64,000 nt of DNA from Paenibacillus sp. Soil787 (GTDB lineage: Bacteria; Bacillota; Bacilli; Paenibacillales; NBRC-103111): assembly GCF_001429545.1 (NCBI RefSeq), contig NZ_LMSP01000010.1, positions 40,414 to 104,413 on the forward strand, in the 5' to 3' direction. This document shows, one piece after another, positions 35,008-42,950 of the stretch; positions within the stretch are counted from its first letter, which is position 1; each line of letters opens with the position of its first letter. Both the position numbers and the translations under genes were made by a program. The notes below the pieces were generated by a model. The model worked only from the letters and a program-made list of their open reading frames with translations. It was not told where the DNA came from and did not search any database.

Positions 35008-35267
35008 TTAGAAAAGTATAAGTTTCGAGGTAGAGCTACTTTTGGTTAGAATTGCTGCATTTTTTGTAGAATCCACCTCATATCCCTTCGATGTTGCATA
35101 ATGGGGGTGATCTACCCTGACGGTTTTTCTTATGTTCGATGAAGAAGAAGTCTTCATTCGACGGTGCTGAACGAATGGAGATATGCCAAACTTGTATAGT
35201 TTTCGAATTTCTAAAAATTATATTTACCTTACAATGGTTTTTTGATAATATAATCGCAATAATCAAA

Positions 35268-35563
35268 TGCGATGAAGAGAAGAGTAAATAAATGAATTCT
35301 TTCACAGAGAGCTCCGGTTTGCTGAAAAGGAGTGAAGAGTACTTTATTGAAAAAAGCCTCAGAGCAGCTCATCGGATCCTTTTGAAAAGAGTGATGGTGT
35401 GTCAGGAGCTCCTGTTACAGAGCTAAAGTATACGCATTACATGGTAATGCCGTACTTGAAGAGGCTGATATGGCGACATATTAGCGAATTTGGGGTGGTA
35501 CCACGAGTATATACAATCTCGTCCCTAAGACTGACTATAGTCTTGGGGGTGGGATTTTTTTAT
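35268..35563 (+). promoter_or_regulatory. T-box riboswitch upstream of asd, probably lysine-specific
   Basis: The T-box motif GGGTGGTACCACG lies at 35493-35505 and is followed by a terminator in which TCCCTAAGACT pairs with AGTCTTGGGGGTGGGA and runs into TTTTTTT. Stem I can be traced: base CGATGA (35270) with TCATCG (35369), loop-E AGTA (35283) opposite GAA (35349), AATAAA with TTTATT. The 3' specifier side reads GAAAAAAGCC, which offers AAA or AAG, both lysine codons. A hairpin GCATTAC/GTAATGC fits stem III. A TATAAT stands at 35249. The specifier is inferred from hand alignment. Confidence 0.85.
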
Positions 35564-35677
35564 TGGTGCATAAGAAATATAGCTCACGTGAAACATGCGT
35601 TACACCGAATCAGACAGTTTGAATATATATTTAGGGTTCCCCTTAATCATGCTATTTTGAAAGGATTTGAATATCTT

Positions 35678-36763
35678 ATGTCAGAAAAACTGAAGGTTGG
35701 TATTGTCGGAGGAACAGGTATGGTTGGTCAGCGGTTTGTTCAGTTGCTGGATCAACATCCTTGGTTTAAAGTAACGGCCATCGCAGCTAGTAGTAGTTCG
35801 GCAGGTAAAACATATGAAGAATCTGTGCAAGGAAGATGGAAGTTGTCCGGCCCAATCCCTGAAGAAGTTAAAAATATCGTTGTCCAAGATGCTTCCAAAG
35901 TTGAGGAGGTTGCCGCCCAGGTCGATTTTATTTTTTGTGCTGTGGATATGAAAAAGAATGAAATTCAAGCGTTGGAAGAGGCATACGCAAAAACGGGCAC
36001 ACCCGTTATTTCCAATAACTCGGCTCACCGCTGGACGCCTGACATCCCGATGGTCATTCCGGAAGTTAATCCAGGGCATATTGAAGTAATTGCTGCACAG
36101 AGAAAACGACTCGGAACCTCGACCGGATTTATTGCCGTTAAGCCGAACTGTTCAATCCAGAGCTATGTGCCGGCCCTTCATGCACTGCTAGATTACAAAC
36201 CAACCAAAGTGGTTGCATCGACGTATCAGGCGATTTCCGGAGCAGGTAAAAACTTTACCGATTGGCCGGACATGTTAGATAATGTCATTCCTTATATTGG
36301 CGGCGAGGAAGAAAAAAGCGAGCAGGAACCACTGCGCATATGGGGCAGCATTGTAAATGATGAAATTATTAAAGCAAGTGTACCTTTAATTACAACGCAA
36401 TGTATTCGCGTTCCAGTAACGGATGGGCATTTGGCTACCGTATTTGTATCGTTCGAGAAGAAACCTTCGAAGGAAGAAATTCTTGATCGGTGGCTGCAAT
36501 TCAAAGGACGGCCACAGGAGCTTGGTCTGCCAAGCGCGCCAAAACAGTTCATTACTTATTTTGAAGAAGAGAACAGGCCACAGACTAAACTTGATCGTGA
36601 AATTGAGCGCGGTATGGGTGTTTCGGCGGGAAGATTGCGCGAGGATTCCATTTACGATTTTAAATTTGTAGGACTATCACATAATACATTACGCGGAGCA
36701 GCGGGCGGTGCTGTTCTGATCGCCGAACTGCTTAAAGCTGAAGGGTACATTCAGGCAAAGTAG
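35678..36763 (+). CDS. asd: Aspartate-semialdehyde dehydrogenase
   Basis: Reduces aspartyl phosphate to aspartate semialdehyde, the branch point to lysine, diaminopimelate, threonine and methionine. The true start is the ATG at 35678 (MSEKLKVGIVGGTGMVGQRF); the frame is open from 35399 but that part is the T-box leader. The 361 residues carry the NADP-binding glycine motif, the nucleophile Cys in AVKPNCSIQSYV and the closing GLSHNTLRGAAGG segment. The length and the PNCS context point to the archaeal/fungal-like ASADH branch instead of the usual bacterial one of about 340 residues. The T-box leader should raise expression when tRNA is uncharged. Confidence 0.94.
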   Translation: MSEKLKVGIVGGTGMVGQRFVQLLDQHPWFKVTAIAASSSSAGKTYEESVQGRWKLSGPIPEEVKNIVVQDASKVEEVAAQVDFIFCAVDMKKNEIQALEEAYAKTGTPVISNNSAHRWTPDIPMVIPEVNPGHIEVIAAQRKRLGTSTGFIAVKPNCSIQSYVPALHALLDYKPTKVVASTYQAISGAGKNFTDWPDMLDNVIPYIGGEEEKSEQEPLRIWGSIVNDEIIKASVPLITTQCIRVPVTDGHLATVFVSFEKKPSKEEILDRWLQFKGRPQELGLPSAPKQFITYFEEENRPQTKLDREIERGMGVSAGRLREDSIYDFKFVGLSHNTLRGAAGGAVLIAELLKAEGYIQAK

Positions 36764-36811
36764 AAGGATTGCAGAAAGAGATCTTCTTATCGCATTAATG
36801 TAGACTCCATT

Positions 36812-36842
36812 AGGGCTGCCATTTGGCGGTCCTTTCCTCTTT
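36812..36842 (+). terminator. Probable terminator of asd
   Basis: AGGGCTGCC and GGCGGTCCT pair with one mismatch on each side, followed by TTTCCTCTTT. Weak T-tract. Confidence 0.5.
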
Positions 36843-36887
36843 CAACAGGAAACGATATCACTTGATTCGAGAACATTTCCCAGCCTA

Positions 36888-36941
36888 TTGACAAATAAAC
36901 TGTATTTCGTTAGCATCATGGAGAAACGGACAATTGTCCGT
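36888..36941 (+). promoter_or_regulatory. Promoter and palindromic operator of the MFS gene
   Basis: TTGACA (36888-36893) and TAGCAT (36911-36916) are 17 bases apart. Ten bases further on lies ACGGACAATTGTCCGT (36926-36941), a perfect 16-bp palindrome at about the transcription start, in the style of TetR- or MarR-type operators. No regulator gene is adjacent. Confidence 0.65.
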
Positions 36942-37002
36942 AATAATATATATTAGACAAGAGAGAATCAGCAGAAGATGCTGAATCGGATGGAGGGAAT
37001 AC

Positions 37003-38505
37003 ATGTCTTCAGGTAAAAACAATGCAGCAACAGAAGCCCCGTTTTCAATGCGAAGCATATTAGGGCCGTTGGTGGCAATTGTGGTTGGTATTTTCATGGT
37101 CATTTTGGATGGAACGGCGGTAAATGTTGCTCTTCCCAAGCTGCAGGAAGAATTTAAACTATTGAACTTGTCCTTAGTACAGTGGACCGTGATCGGATAT
37201 GCGCTGGCACAAGCAGCGGTCATTCCGTTAGCGGGCTGGCTATCCGACAGATTTGGCGCCAAAAAAATATTCTTGATCTCGGTAGGTCTTTTCACTATTG
37301 GTTCTGGTCTATGTGCGCTGGCTAATTCGGTTGAAATGCTGATTACTTTCCGTATCATCCAAGGCTTGGGTGGCGGTGTTGTTGTACCGATTGCCATGGC
37401 GTTTATCTATCGTCTGTCGCCGCCGGGAAAAGTAGGGGCCGTCATGGGCATGATGGGTATTCCGATCTTGCTCGGTCCGGCGCTTGGCCCCGTTATTGCA
37501 GGCTGGTTAGTCGAGTATCACAGCTGGCAGTGGATATTCATGATTAACCTGCCTATCGGCGTCATCGGAATTATTCTCGGAATCCGTACATTACCGAATA
37601 TTGGGCGACAGTCGGTTGCATCCTTGGATTTACTTGGCATGCTATTAGGGCCAATTGCCTTTGCAGCGCTAGTATATGGCGTTTCTAATGGTGGGATTGA
37701 CCCGATCACCGGGAAATCCACATGGATGGATGCAGATACGCTGATCGGCTCAGGAATCGGTATTGTGGCGCTTATTTTATTCGTTATCGTGGAATTAAGA
37801 CGTGAGAATCCGCTTCTCGAGCTTCGCGTATTCCGCTCAGGTAATTTTACGAAAGGGATCATCGTGCAATGGATTTCACAGATTGCTATGTTCGGAACCA
37901 TGTTCCTTGTCCCCCTATATTTACAACAGGCCCATGGATATAGTCCTCTGAAGACAGGGCTCATCATGCTTCCGCAAGCCCTAGCTTCCGGTCTATTTAT
38001 GCCAATTGGCGGTAAACTGTCAGATCGTTTCGGAGCGCGTCCTCTCGTCTTGGCAGGTATGGCTCTTACGACGATTTCAGCCTTGTTACTGTCCAATATT
38101 TCTGGTGATTCAGGTATAGGTACAGTGATCCTGCCGCTTGCACTGCTAGGCGCGGGAATGGGGCTGTTCATGATGCCTCTCAATAATCATTTAATCCAAT
38201 CCGCACCTCAGAATTTGGTTGGACGTGTAACGTCGCTCACGAACGCCGCACAGCAAGTTATGATGTCCTTCGCTATCGCCATTTTGATGACGATCTTTAC
38301 AACGAAGATGAAAAATTTAATGGTTGAATCAGGTAAGCAGAAGCCGGATTTAGACTTGTATGCTTCTTCCTTTGGGCACACATTCTTAATTCTGCTCGGT
38401 ATCGCGGTTGTCGGCGGATTGCTTGGTCTTATGCTGCAAAAGCCCAAGAAGGTGGAAGGCGAGTCTACGGACGGTGCTGAAATTCCAATGATAGTTAGTC
38501 ATTAA
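37003..38505 (+). CDS. MFS multidrug exporter, DHA2/EmrB type
   Basis: Proton-driven exporter of 500 residues with 14 predicted helices. Motif A is GWLSDRFGAKKIFLISVGLF, the DHA2 motif near helix 1 is VIFMVILDGTAVNVALPKLQ-like, motif C glycines are in GIPILLGPALGPVIAGWLVE, and a second motif-A-like loop reads GGKLSDRFGARPLVLAGMAL. GGATGGAGGGAATAC precedes the ATG. A palindromic operator in the promoter implies repression lifted by a drug. It is monocistronic with its own terminator. Confidence 0.92.
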   Translation: MSSGKNNAATEAPFSMRSILGPLVAIVVGIFMVILDGTAVNVALPKLQEEFKLLNLSLVQWTVIGYALAQAAVIPLAGWLSDRFGAKKIFLISVGLFTIGSGLCALANSVEMLITFRIIQGLGGGVVVPIAMAFIYRLSPPGKVGAVMGMMGIPILLGPALGPVIAGWLVEYHSWQWIFMINLPIGVIGIILGIRTLPNIGRQSVASLDLLGMLLGPIAFAALVYGVSNGGIDPITGKSTWMDADTLIGSGIGIVALILFVIVELRRENPLLELRVFRSGNFTKGIIVQWISQIAMFGTMFLVPLYLQQAHGYSPLKTGLIMLPQALASGLFMPIGGKLSDRFGARPLVLAGMALTTISALLLSNISGDSGIGTVILPLALLGAGMGLFMMPLNNHLIQSAPQNLVGRVTSLTNAAQQVMMSFAIAILMTIFTTKMKNLMVESGKQKPDLDLYASSFGHTFLILLGIAVVGGLLGLMLQKPKKVEGESTDGAEIPMIVSH

Positions 38506-38520
38506 TCTTATAGAAATCGA

Positions 38521-38554
38521 AAAACCCGGTCCAAGGCGGAACCGGGCTTTTTTT
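38521..38554 (+). terminator. Terminator of the MFS gene
   Basis: AACCCGGT and ACCGGGCTT pair around CCAAGGCGGA and are followed by TTTTTTAC. Confidence 0.8.
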
Positions 38555-38571
38555 ACATTACAATATGTTGA

Positions 38572-38733
38572 TCATTGATTTTGTGATCTGCTGCTGGAGG
38601 ATTGATTTTCTTTAAATGCCTCTGCCGCTTCCTCTGCGGAAAATTCCGTATCATCTTTACCTGGGACAGGCATTTTGTTTAACTCCGTAGACTGTACTTC
38701 TGCCTTTGTTGCCTGATTATCTTGATTGGGCAT
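38572..38733 (-). CDS. Small hydrophilic protein of unknown function (53 aa)
   Basis: Minus-strand ORF MPNQDNQATKAEVQSTELNK, then MPVPGKDDTEFSAEEAAEAF and a serine-rich tail. AAAGGAGGTGT, an almost perfect ribosome site, stands six bases before the ATG, and the frame is clean to a TGA, so it is very likely translated. The composition (Gln, Asn, Glu, Ser; no Cys) resembles small spore- or stress-associated proteins, but no family is recognised. Confidence 0.65.
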   Translation of the reverse strand: MPNQDNQATKAEVQSTELNKMPVPGKDDTEFSAEEAAEAFKENQSSSSRSQNQ

Positions 38734-38916
38734 TGTGACACCTCCTTTATTAAAATAACAACAAGGAATAGTTTTCCACCAATGAAATTTTTTATTCGGA
38801 TCCGTTATACGAATATGACGATTGTCACCTCGATCCGGTGACTTGACTCACTTTTGAAATACTCTCTGACAGGTGATAATTAGACTATAAAATCCTTTAA
38901 GGGAGTGTTCATTACT

Positions 38917-39399
38917 ATGAATTCAACAGTATCGTTGATCATTTCGGCTTTGATTTTCTTTTTCATTCTGCGAGGACAATTAAGCGGCATGCGTAAGCCG
39001 CTAAGGAAATCGGGAGTAACGTTGCTGCTGCCTATCCTATACATTTCTACTTCACTTATGCAATTGTTTGATCCAACGCTGCATATTAGCGGAGAGCAAG
39101 TAATCATTGCTTTGTTGATCGGTATGATTGTTTCGATTCCGCTTATTGTGACGACCAACTTTGAAGTTCGAGATAATGGGAACACGTTTATTAAGCGTAG
39201 TAAAACGGTCTTTGTGCTGCTGATCGTGATCTTTGCACTTCGTTTCCTTGCAATTGCGACTATAAAATCAATCGATCCAAGCACACTTAGCTTTATGTGC
39301 AACCTGATGACCTTTGGCTACATCGCGACTTGGCGGATCATTAGTTTTATTAAATTCCGAGGTGTCAGCTCTTCGAAGCAAGCTGTAGTGAATATTTAA
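38917..39399 (+). CDS. CcdC-family membrane protein (DUF1453)
   Basis: Integral membrane protein of 160 residues with about five helices. The N-terminal VSLIISALIFFFILRGQLSG and the loop TNFEVRDNGNTFIKRSKTVF match the CcdC family, named after a gene beside ccdA in Bacillus, with no established biochemical role. The ATG at 38917 follows AAGGGAGTG. It is monocistronic. Immediately downstream lies a lysine-riboswitch-like sequence that does not belong to it. Confidence 0.85.
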   Translation: MNSTVSLIISALIFFFILRGQLSGMRKPLRKSGVTLLLPILYISTSLMQLFDPTLHISGEQVIIALLIGMIVSIPLIVTTNFEVRDNGNTFIKRSKTVFVLLIVIFALRFLAIATIKSIDPSTLSFMCNLMTFGYIATWRIISFIKFRGVSSSKQAVVNI

Positions 39400-39404
39400 C
39401 TCCA

Positions 39405-39620
39405 ACTGGAGGAAGTCCAGTAGAGACTGTTGATTCCGATGAAAAGGCAACATTGCCGAAGCAGCACGGTATACTGACCGTGCCCGGCTGGGGCCGTTTC
39501 CGAAAGGAGCGGAACTGTCATACTGCCCAATCCAAAACAGTATGTTGTGCTATCTTGATACAGGATAAATGAGGGAGTAGAAGCTGCCTGACTTATTTAT
39601 GAAGAGAGGCGGCTTTTTTG
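39405..39620 (+). promoter_or_regulatory. Lysine riboswitch (L-box), apparently 5'-truncated, with its terminator
   Basis: Conserved L-box elements occur in order: GTA near 39420, GAAAAGGCAACATTGCCGAAG core (39441-39461), hairpin GCACGGT/ACCGTGC, GCTGGGGCCGTTTCC-GAAA-GGAGCGG stem, CTGTCA followed by TACTG/CAGTA hairpin, and GTGCTATCT. An expression-platform terminator AAGCTGCC...GGCGGCTTTTTT spans 39580-39619. The 5' strand of helix P1 (expected to match GATAGC) and AGAGG-GC are not found; the ccdC stop is only a few bases away, so the aptamer start seems lost. The next downstream gene is a fragment unrelated to lysine. Confidence 0.75.
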
Positions 39621-39684
39621 CGGTTTTCCACGAACCAGTATAAGCATTTTTGCTAACCATCTTCCTAATCCTTTTTCTTTAGGA

Positions 39685-39894
39685 GATTATGATGACTTTG
39701 AGGGCTTTGAGGGCTTTGCATTTATTGAAAATGGGATTAAGTTAATTCCTGTATGTGATTTGCCGCTGACGATGGTTCGACTTGCTAAGGAAATTATACC
39801 TTTTATCAAAAACGGTGGAGAAATAATGATCAAACACGGTTGGTTGGAGGAACCGCCACAAGTAGAAGATAGAAGACAATTAACGAAATCGTGA
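39685..39894 (+). pseudogene. C-terminal fragment of a DUF3231-like protein
   Basis: A frame without a start reads FAFIENGIKLIPVCDLPLTM, RLAKEIIPFIKNGGEIMIKH and GWLEEPPQVEDRRQL before a TGA at 39892. The MIKHGWLEEPPQVEDR ending is the conserved end of DUF3231 proteins, helical proteins of about 330 residues related to spore coat CotF-like helices. The first 250 or so residues are missing. Confidence 0.6.
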
Positions 39895-39912
39895 TGGAAA
39901 TGAATAACACGA

Positions 39913-39946
39913 GTAAGCTGCCGCAACTTAATTGGGCAGCTTATTC
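39913..39946 (+). terminator. Intrinsic terminator
   Basis: TAAGCTGCC and GGCAGCTTA pair around GCAACTTAATTG, followed by TTCC. It probably served the degraded DUF3231-like gene. Confidence 0.55.
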
Positions 39947-40101
39947 CGTCTTAAAGAGCATAGATTAAACGTTGGGATTGATCGTGAATTCGGCCATTAT
40001 GGAGGCAATAGTGTCTTGAAATGAGGTTTCGAGTAGAAAACAGGGGAAAGAGTATTGCCTTGCCAAGTCAATCCTCACTTGAATCAGGGGCATTAGGTTT
40101 A

Positions 40102-40506
40102 TTAATCGGTAATGTTTCTCATATAATACTCAATAATATCTTTCCGGCGAATAATGCCTATGAAGATATTGTCGTCATCAACAACCGGAACAAAATTTTG
40201 ATCGGCTGCTAACGCCAGCATATCCTCCATATATGCATTAATTGAAACGGACTCATTGTGAATATGTTTCTCGATTTCGCTCACTTGTACTTGATCTAAA
40301 TTATCAAAATGAATCCCAGGTGTATTCTTTAACGTCCATAACAGATCACCTTCCGACAATGTACCTACATATTTCCCGTCACTATCCACGAGGGGAAGTG
40401 CTGTGTAATAGTGATTTTCCAATTCTTCTAACGCTTCCTTCATGGAAGCTGACGATGTGATAAAGGCAACCTTGTCTTTGGGCAATAGAAAAGAGGCTAT
40501 TTTCAT
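40102..40506 (-). CDS. CBS-domain pair protein (YkuL/DarB-like)
   Basis: Stand-alone pair of CBS domains in 134 residues: LPKDKVAFITSSASMKEALE with YYTALPLVDSDGKYVGTLSE, then HNESVSINAYMEDMLALAAD with FVPVVDDDNIFIGIIRRKDI. The size and layout resemble Bacillus YkuL (DarB/CbpB), a c-di-AMP-binding protein that signals to Rel and pyruvate carboxylase; that identity is only inferred. AAAAGGAGTTTATAACC precedes the ATG. It is monocistronic. Confidence 0.85.
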   Translation of the reverse strand: MKIASFLLPKDKVAFITSSASMKEALEELENHYYTALPLVDSDGKYVGTLSEGDLLWTLKNTPGIHFDNLDQVQVSEIEKHIHNESVSINAYMEDMLALAADQNFVPVVDDDNIFIGIIRRKDIIEYYMRNITD

Positions 40507-40630
40507 GGTTATAAACTCCTTTTCTCTGAAATTTCAAATCATGATATGTTAATTAAAACATAAATAGCTTACAAAGGCATTGGGAGATGTTTCCATTTTG
40601 GCAGGAGTCGCCAGAATATGCACCGGTAGC

Positions 40631-40798
40631 TTAATACATGAGTTCATCCAAAACTTGCGATAGCCTAACCAGATCCTCCCTAATATCCCGACAAGACATA
40701 CCGATCATACTCAACTCTCTCCAGCCTTCCTCAATCTCGGCAATCATCAGGTCAATATCTCCATTTGTGATCTTTCTTTCCTCAATATTGGTCAGCAT
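40631..40798 (-). CDS. Spo0E-like sporulation regulatory phosphatase (55 aa)
   Basis: Minus-strand ORF starting MLTNIEERKITNGDIDLMIA and ending LVRLSQVLDELMY. Spo0E-like proteins are two-helix aspartyl-phosphate phosphatases that dephosphorylate Spo0A~P; their signature is the SQxLDxL motif, present here as SQVLDELM. GGAGCTTAGA precedes the ATG. Length fits the family (50-85 residues). It would delay entry into sporulation. It lies 124 bp upstream of the CBS gene on the same strand. Confidence 0.8.
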   Translation of the reverse strand: MLTNIEERKITNGDIDLMIAEIEEGWRELSMIGMSCRDIREDLVRLSQVLDELMY

Positions 40799-40914
40799 TC
40801 TAAGCTCCTTTAATCATAATAATTGTTTCAATAGTATAAGTTTCGTTATGTAGTTCGCGTATGAGGGTGTAGAAGACAGTCGAATAATGAAGGGCAGGTA
40901 CAACGAGTTGGGGA

Positions 40915-41290
40915 GTAGCGAAAAGCTTAGGATATTCGGACGGAGAAATGATTGAATTTGCCATACAGCTTAATGTTGTAAAAATGATCGTAGATCATGT
41001 GAAAATACCTGTTACTGCAGATATTGAGTCTGGTTATGGAGAAGATGATCAAACGATATTTTGTTCCCGGATTGAAAGAAGATGACGAAATCAGAGCAAT
41101 CGTATCGCAAATAAATGCCCCGCTAAATATTATGTCTTTGCCGGGACTTACTAACTGCAACAAGCTCAAGGAGCTTGGAGTCAAGCGGTTAAGCATTCGA
41201 GGAGCGTTATATCGGAAGGTTAACAACTTATTGGATCATTGTGCGGCTCAGATTTATGAGTCTCAGGATACATCGATATTATTTAATTAA
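40915..41290 (+). pseudogene. Isocitrate lyase/PEP mutase-family pseudogene
   Basis: SLGYSDGEMIEFAIQLNVVK and VKIPVTADIESGYGE, then after a deletion and frame change INAPLNIMSLPGLTNC and LKELGVKRLSIRGALYRKVN. These are strand and loop motifs of the PEP mutase/isocitrate lyase superfamily (about 250-290 residues). The N-terminus and the middle, including the catalytic loop, are gone, so it is not functional. Confidence 0.7.
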
Positions 41291-41319
41291 CCAATAATTC
41301 ACCAGATTAACGCGTAAGA

Positions 41320-42003
41320 TCAGGCTTCGAACTGAAACAGTTTAGCGAAATATTTCATGGAATCGGGACTACAACTGCTTTTTAATCGAGCGTGCAATTT
41401 TTCTTTGGCAATCTTGGGGTCAATATTGAATTCGTGTAATCCAACGCTCTCCATCCAATGATCCGCTGTTTCGAATGAAGTGCTTTGCCATGCGCTGTTC
41501 TCATCTAACGATATTCTGCTTTCTTTGACACCGGAAATAACGATATCCAACGTGCCTTGTAAATCCAATATACCTTGTCCAAAGGTTTTTTTCATTTCTT
41601 TGGCGTTCATGCCCGTTTTAAATCTTAACGACCTTGTTTCAATTCCTTCGTCTTCTTTGACTTGATGGAAGAGCTCTACAGAAGCTTTTGAAACAAGGCC
41701 GTGCTTATACCGATCTTCAATAGGTTGAGGGCTTCCTAATATGGCTTTGATCCATGGGAACAGTTTGCGTGAAATGAAAACTGATTTTTTCTTTAGGAAT
41801 TTGCCATAGGCAGCCGTACCGTCGCTCGGAAACCGTGCTCGCCACACCCAAGGATCTAAATCTGTGCCAGTTAACCACGGCTCACCGTGAGTGACCTGAT
41901 AGAGTGATGGGTGATCTGGGATTAATGGAGCTAAAGGTAGAATACCGACTTCATGGATAAGTTGAACGGCCTCTTCATACGTATGTATTTTTTGTTCTTT
42001 CAT
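41320..42003 (-). CDS. Conserved protein, AlkZ-related
   Basis: Soluble protein of 227 residues resembling proteins described as AlkZ-related, with the winged-helix (HTH_42-like) plan of bacterial DNA glycosylases. Visible segments are YEEAVQLIHEVGILPLAPLI near the N-terminus and WRARFPSDGTAAYGKFLKKK, then KTFGQGILDLQGTLDIVISG. The catalytic QxQ/QxD motif typical of AlkZ (YcaQ) is not obvious, so glycosylase activity should not be assumed. No operon partner. Confidence 0.65.
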   Translation of the reverse strand: MKEQKIHTYEEAVQLIHEVGILPLAPLIPDHPSLYQVTHGEPWLTGTDLDPWVWRARFPSDGTAAYGKFLKKKSVFISRKLFPWIKAILGSPQPIEDRYKHGLVSKASVELFHQVKEDEGIETRSLRFKTGMNAKEMKKTFGQGILDLQGTLDIVISGVKESRISLDENSAWQSTSFETADHWMESVGLHEFNIDPKIAKEKLHARLKSSCSPDSMKYFAKLFQFEA

Positions 42004-42113
42004 AGCAGTTCACCTCAACCAGTCGATTTAATTTGAAAATAAGGGCTTGTCCATTTAAATATGGAGTACGTGATAGTAAAACACAATATAAATCGTATAA
42101 ATCGTATAACCTG

Positions 42114-42145
42114 AAGAGCAGAGGCCACCGCCTTTGCTCTTTTTG
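42114..42145 (+). terminator. Intrinsic terminator
   Basis: AGAGCA-GAGGC and GCCTTTGCTCT pair over a short loop, followed by TTTTTGC. No intact plus-strand gene ends directly before it. Confidence 0.55.
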
Positions 42146-42191
42146 CATAAACTTCTGATCTTAATCTTAAAATCTGGGATGTAAAATAAAC

Positions 42192-42220
42192 TTGACATCA
42201 TGTATAGTAAACGGTATGTT
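42192..42220 (+). promoter_or_regulatory. Promoter of the membrane-protein/HTH operon
   Basis: TTGACA (42192-42197) and TATGTT (42215-42220) with a 17-base spacer, 54 bases before the ATG of the first gene. Confidence 0.65.
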
Positions 42221-42274
42221 ATGTATATAATACTTTACTTATTTATAAATATTGACAAAAAAGGAGAGGTGAAT

Positions 42275-42721
42275 ATGTCCTTTCAAGAAAAGAGAAATAT
42301 CGTATCTTTATTTGCCACCTTACTGATTTTTTCTATCTATAGTGTGTATGTGTTTCAAAAGTACCAAGAAGGGAGCTTTCACACTTCGAATGAATTCAGC
42401 TTCTGGGGGGCCTTCATCTTAATCTTAATCCCGGTGTCGATTGTAGCAAAAGTCATCATTCATATCGTTTTCAGTATAATCAATACCCTAGCAACGAAGG
42501 AGAAAGAACCATTCATTACAGATGAGTTGGACAAATTAATTGCATTGAAATCCACCAGAAATTCTCATTATGTCTTTATCATTGGTTTTCTTCTATCCAT
42601 GATACCGCTGGTCATGGATCAACCACCCTATGTCATGTTCATCATACTTATTGGTTCTGGGTTATTGTCAGAGGTGGTTGGGATCAGCACACAGCTATAT
42701 CTCTATCGGAGAGGAGTTTAA
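42275..42721 (+). CDS. Small membrane protein preceding an HTH regulator
   Basis: Four-helix membrane protein of 148 residues, without an assigned family. The ATG at 42275 follows AAAGGAGAGGTG; the frame from 42200 is upstream of the promoter region and discarded. Hydrophobic stretches lie at about 8-28, 45-75, 100-118 and 122-140, and a charged loop (TKEKEPFITDELDKLIALKS) lies between helices. It is immediately followed, one base after its stop, by an XRE-type regulator, a pairing common in Firmicutes where the membrane protein and regulator act together. Function unknown. Confidence 0.8.
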   Translation: MSFQEKRNIVSLFATLLIFSIYSVYVFQKYQEGSFHTSNEFSFWGAFILILIPVSIVAKVIIHIVFSIINTLATKEKEPFITDELDKLIALKSTRNSHYVFIIGFLLSMIPLVMDQPPYVMFIILIGSGLLSEVVGISTQLYLYRRGV

Positions 42722-42722
42722 G

Positions 42723-42938
42723 GTGGGCAAGGGGCACATTAGCAACAACATTCGGACCTTACGTTTTAATCATGATGAAATGACCCAACAACAATTAGCG
42801 GATAAAGTAGGGGTGACACGACAGACCATTGTTGCCATCGAGAAAGGGAATTACTCTCCTTCTCTGGAATTGGCTTTTCGTATTGCTAACGTCTTCGGTC
42901 GAAAGTTGGAAGAAGTGTTCTCTTTTGAGGAAAATTAG
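42723..42938 (+). CDS. XRE-family HTH regulator (YvaO/YgzD-like)
   Basis: DNA-binding protein of 71 residues. A GTG start at 42723 follows GAGGAG by six bases. The motif DEMTQQQLADKVGVTRQTIV, then AIEKGNYSPSLELAFRIANV, is the compact Cro/cI-type helix-turn-helix found in the short YgzD/YozG group. There is no other domain. It is in an operon with a membrane protein upstream and a DUF4386 gene 12 bp downstream, and probably represses this operon. Confidence 0.88.
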   Translation: MGKGHISNNIRTLRFNHDEMTQQQLADKVGVTRQTIVAIEKGNYSPSLELAFRIANVFGRKLEEVFSFEEN

Positions 42939-42950
42939 GAGGGGTTAAAA

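Noticed and set aside
41320..42003. Annotation as an active AlkZ DNA glycosylase
   Set aside because: The catalytic QxQ/QxD motif was not found, so only relatedness is claimed.
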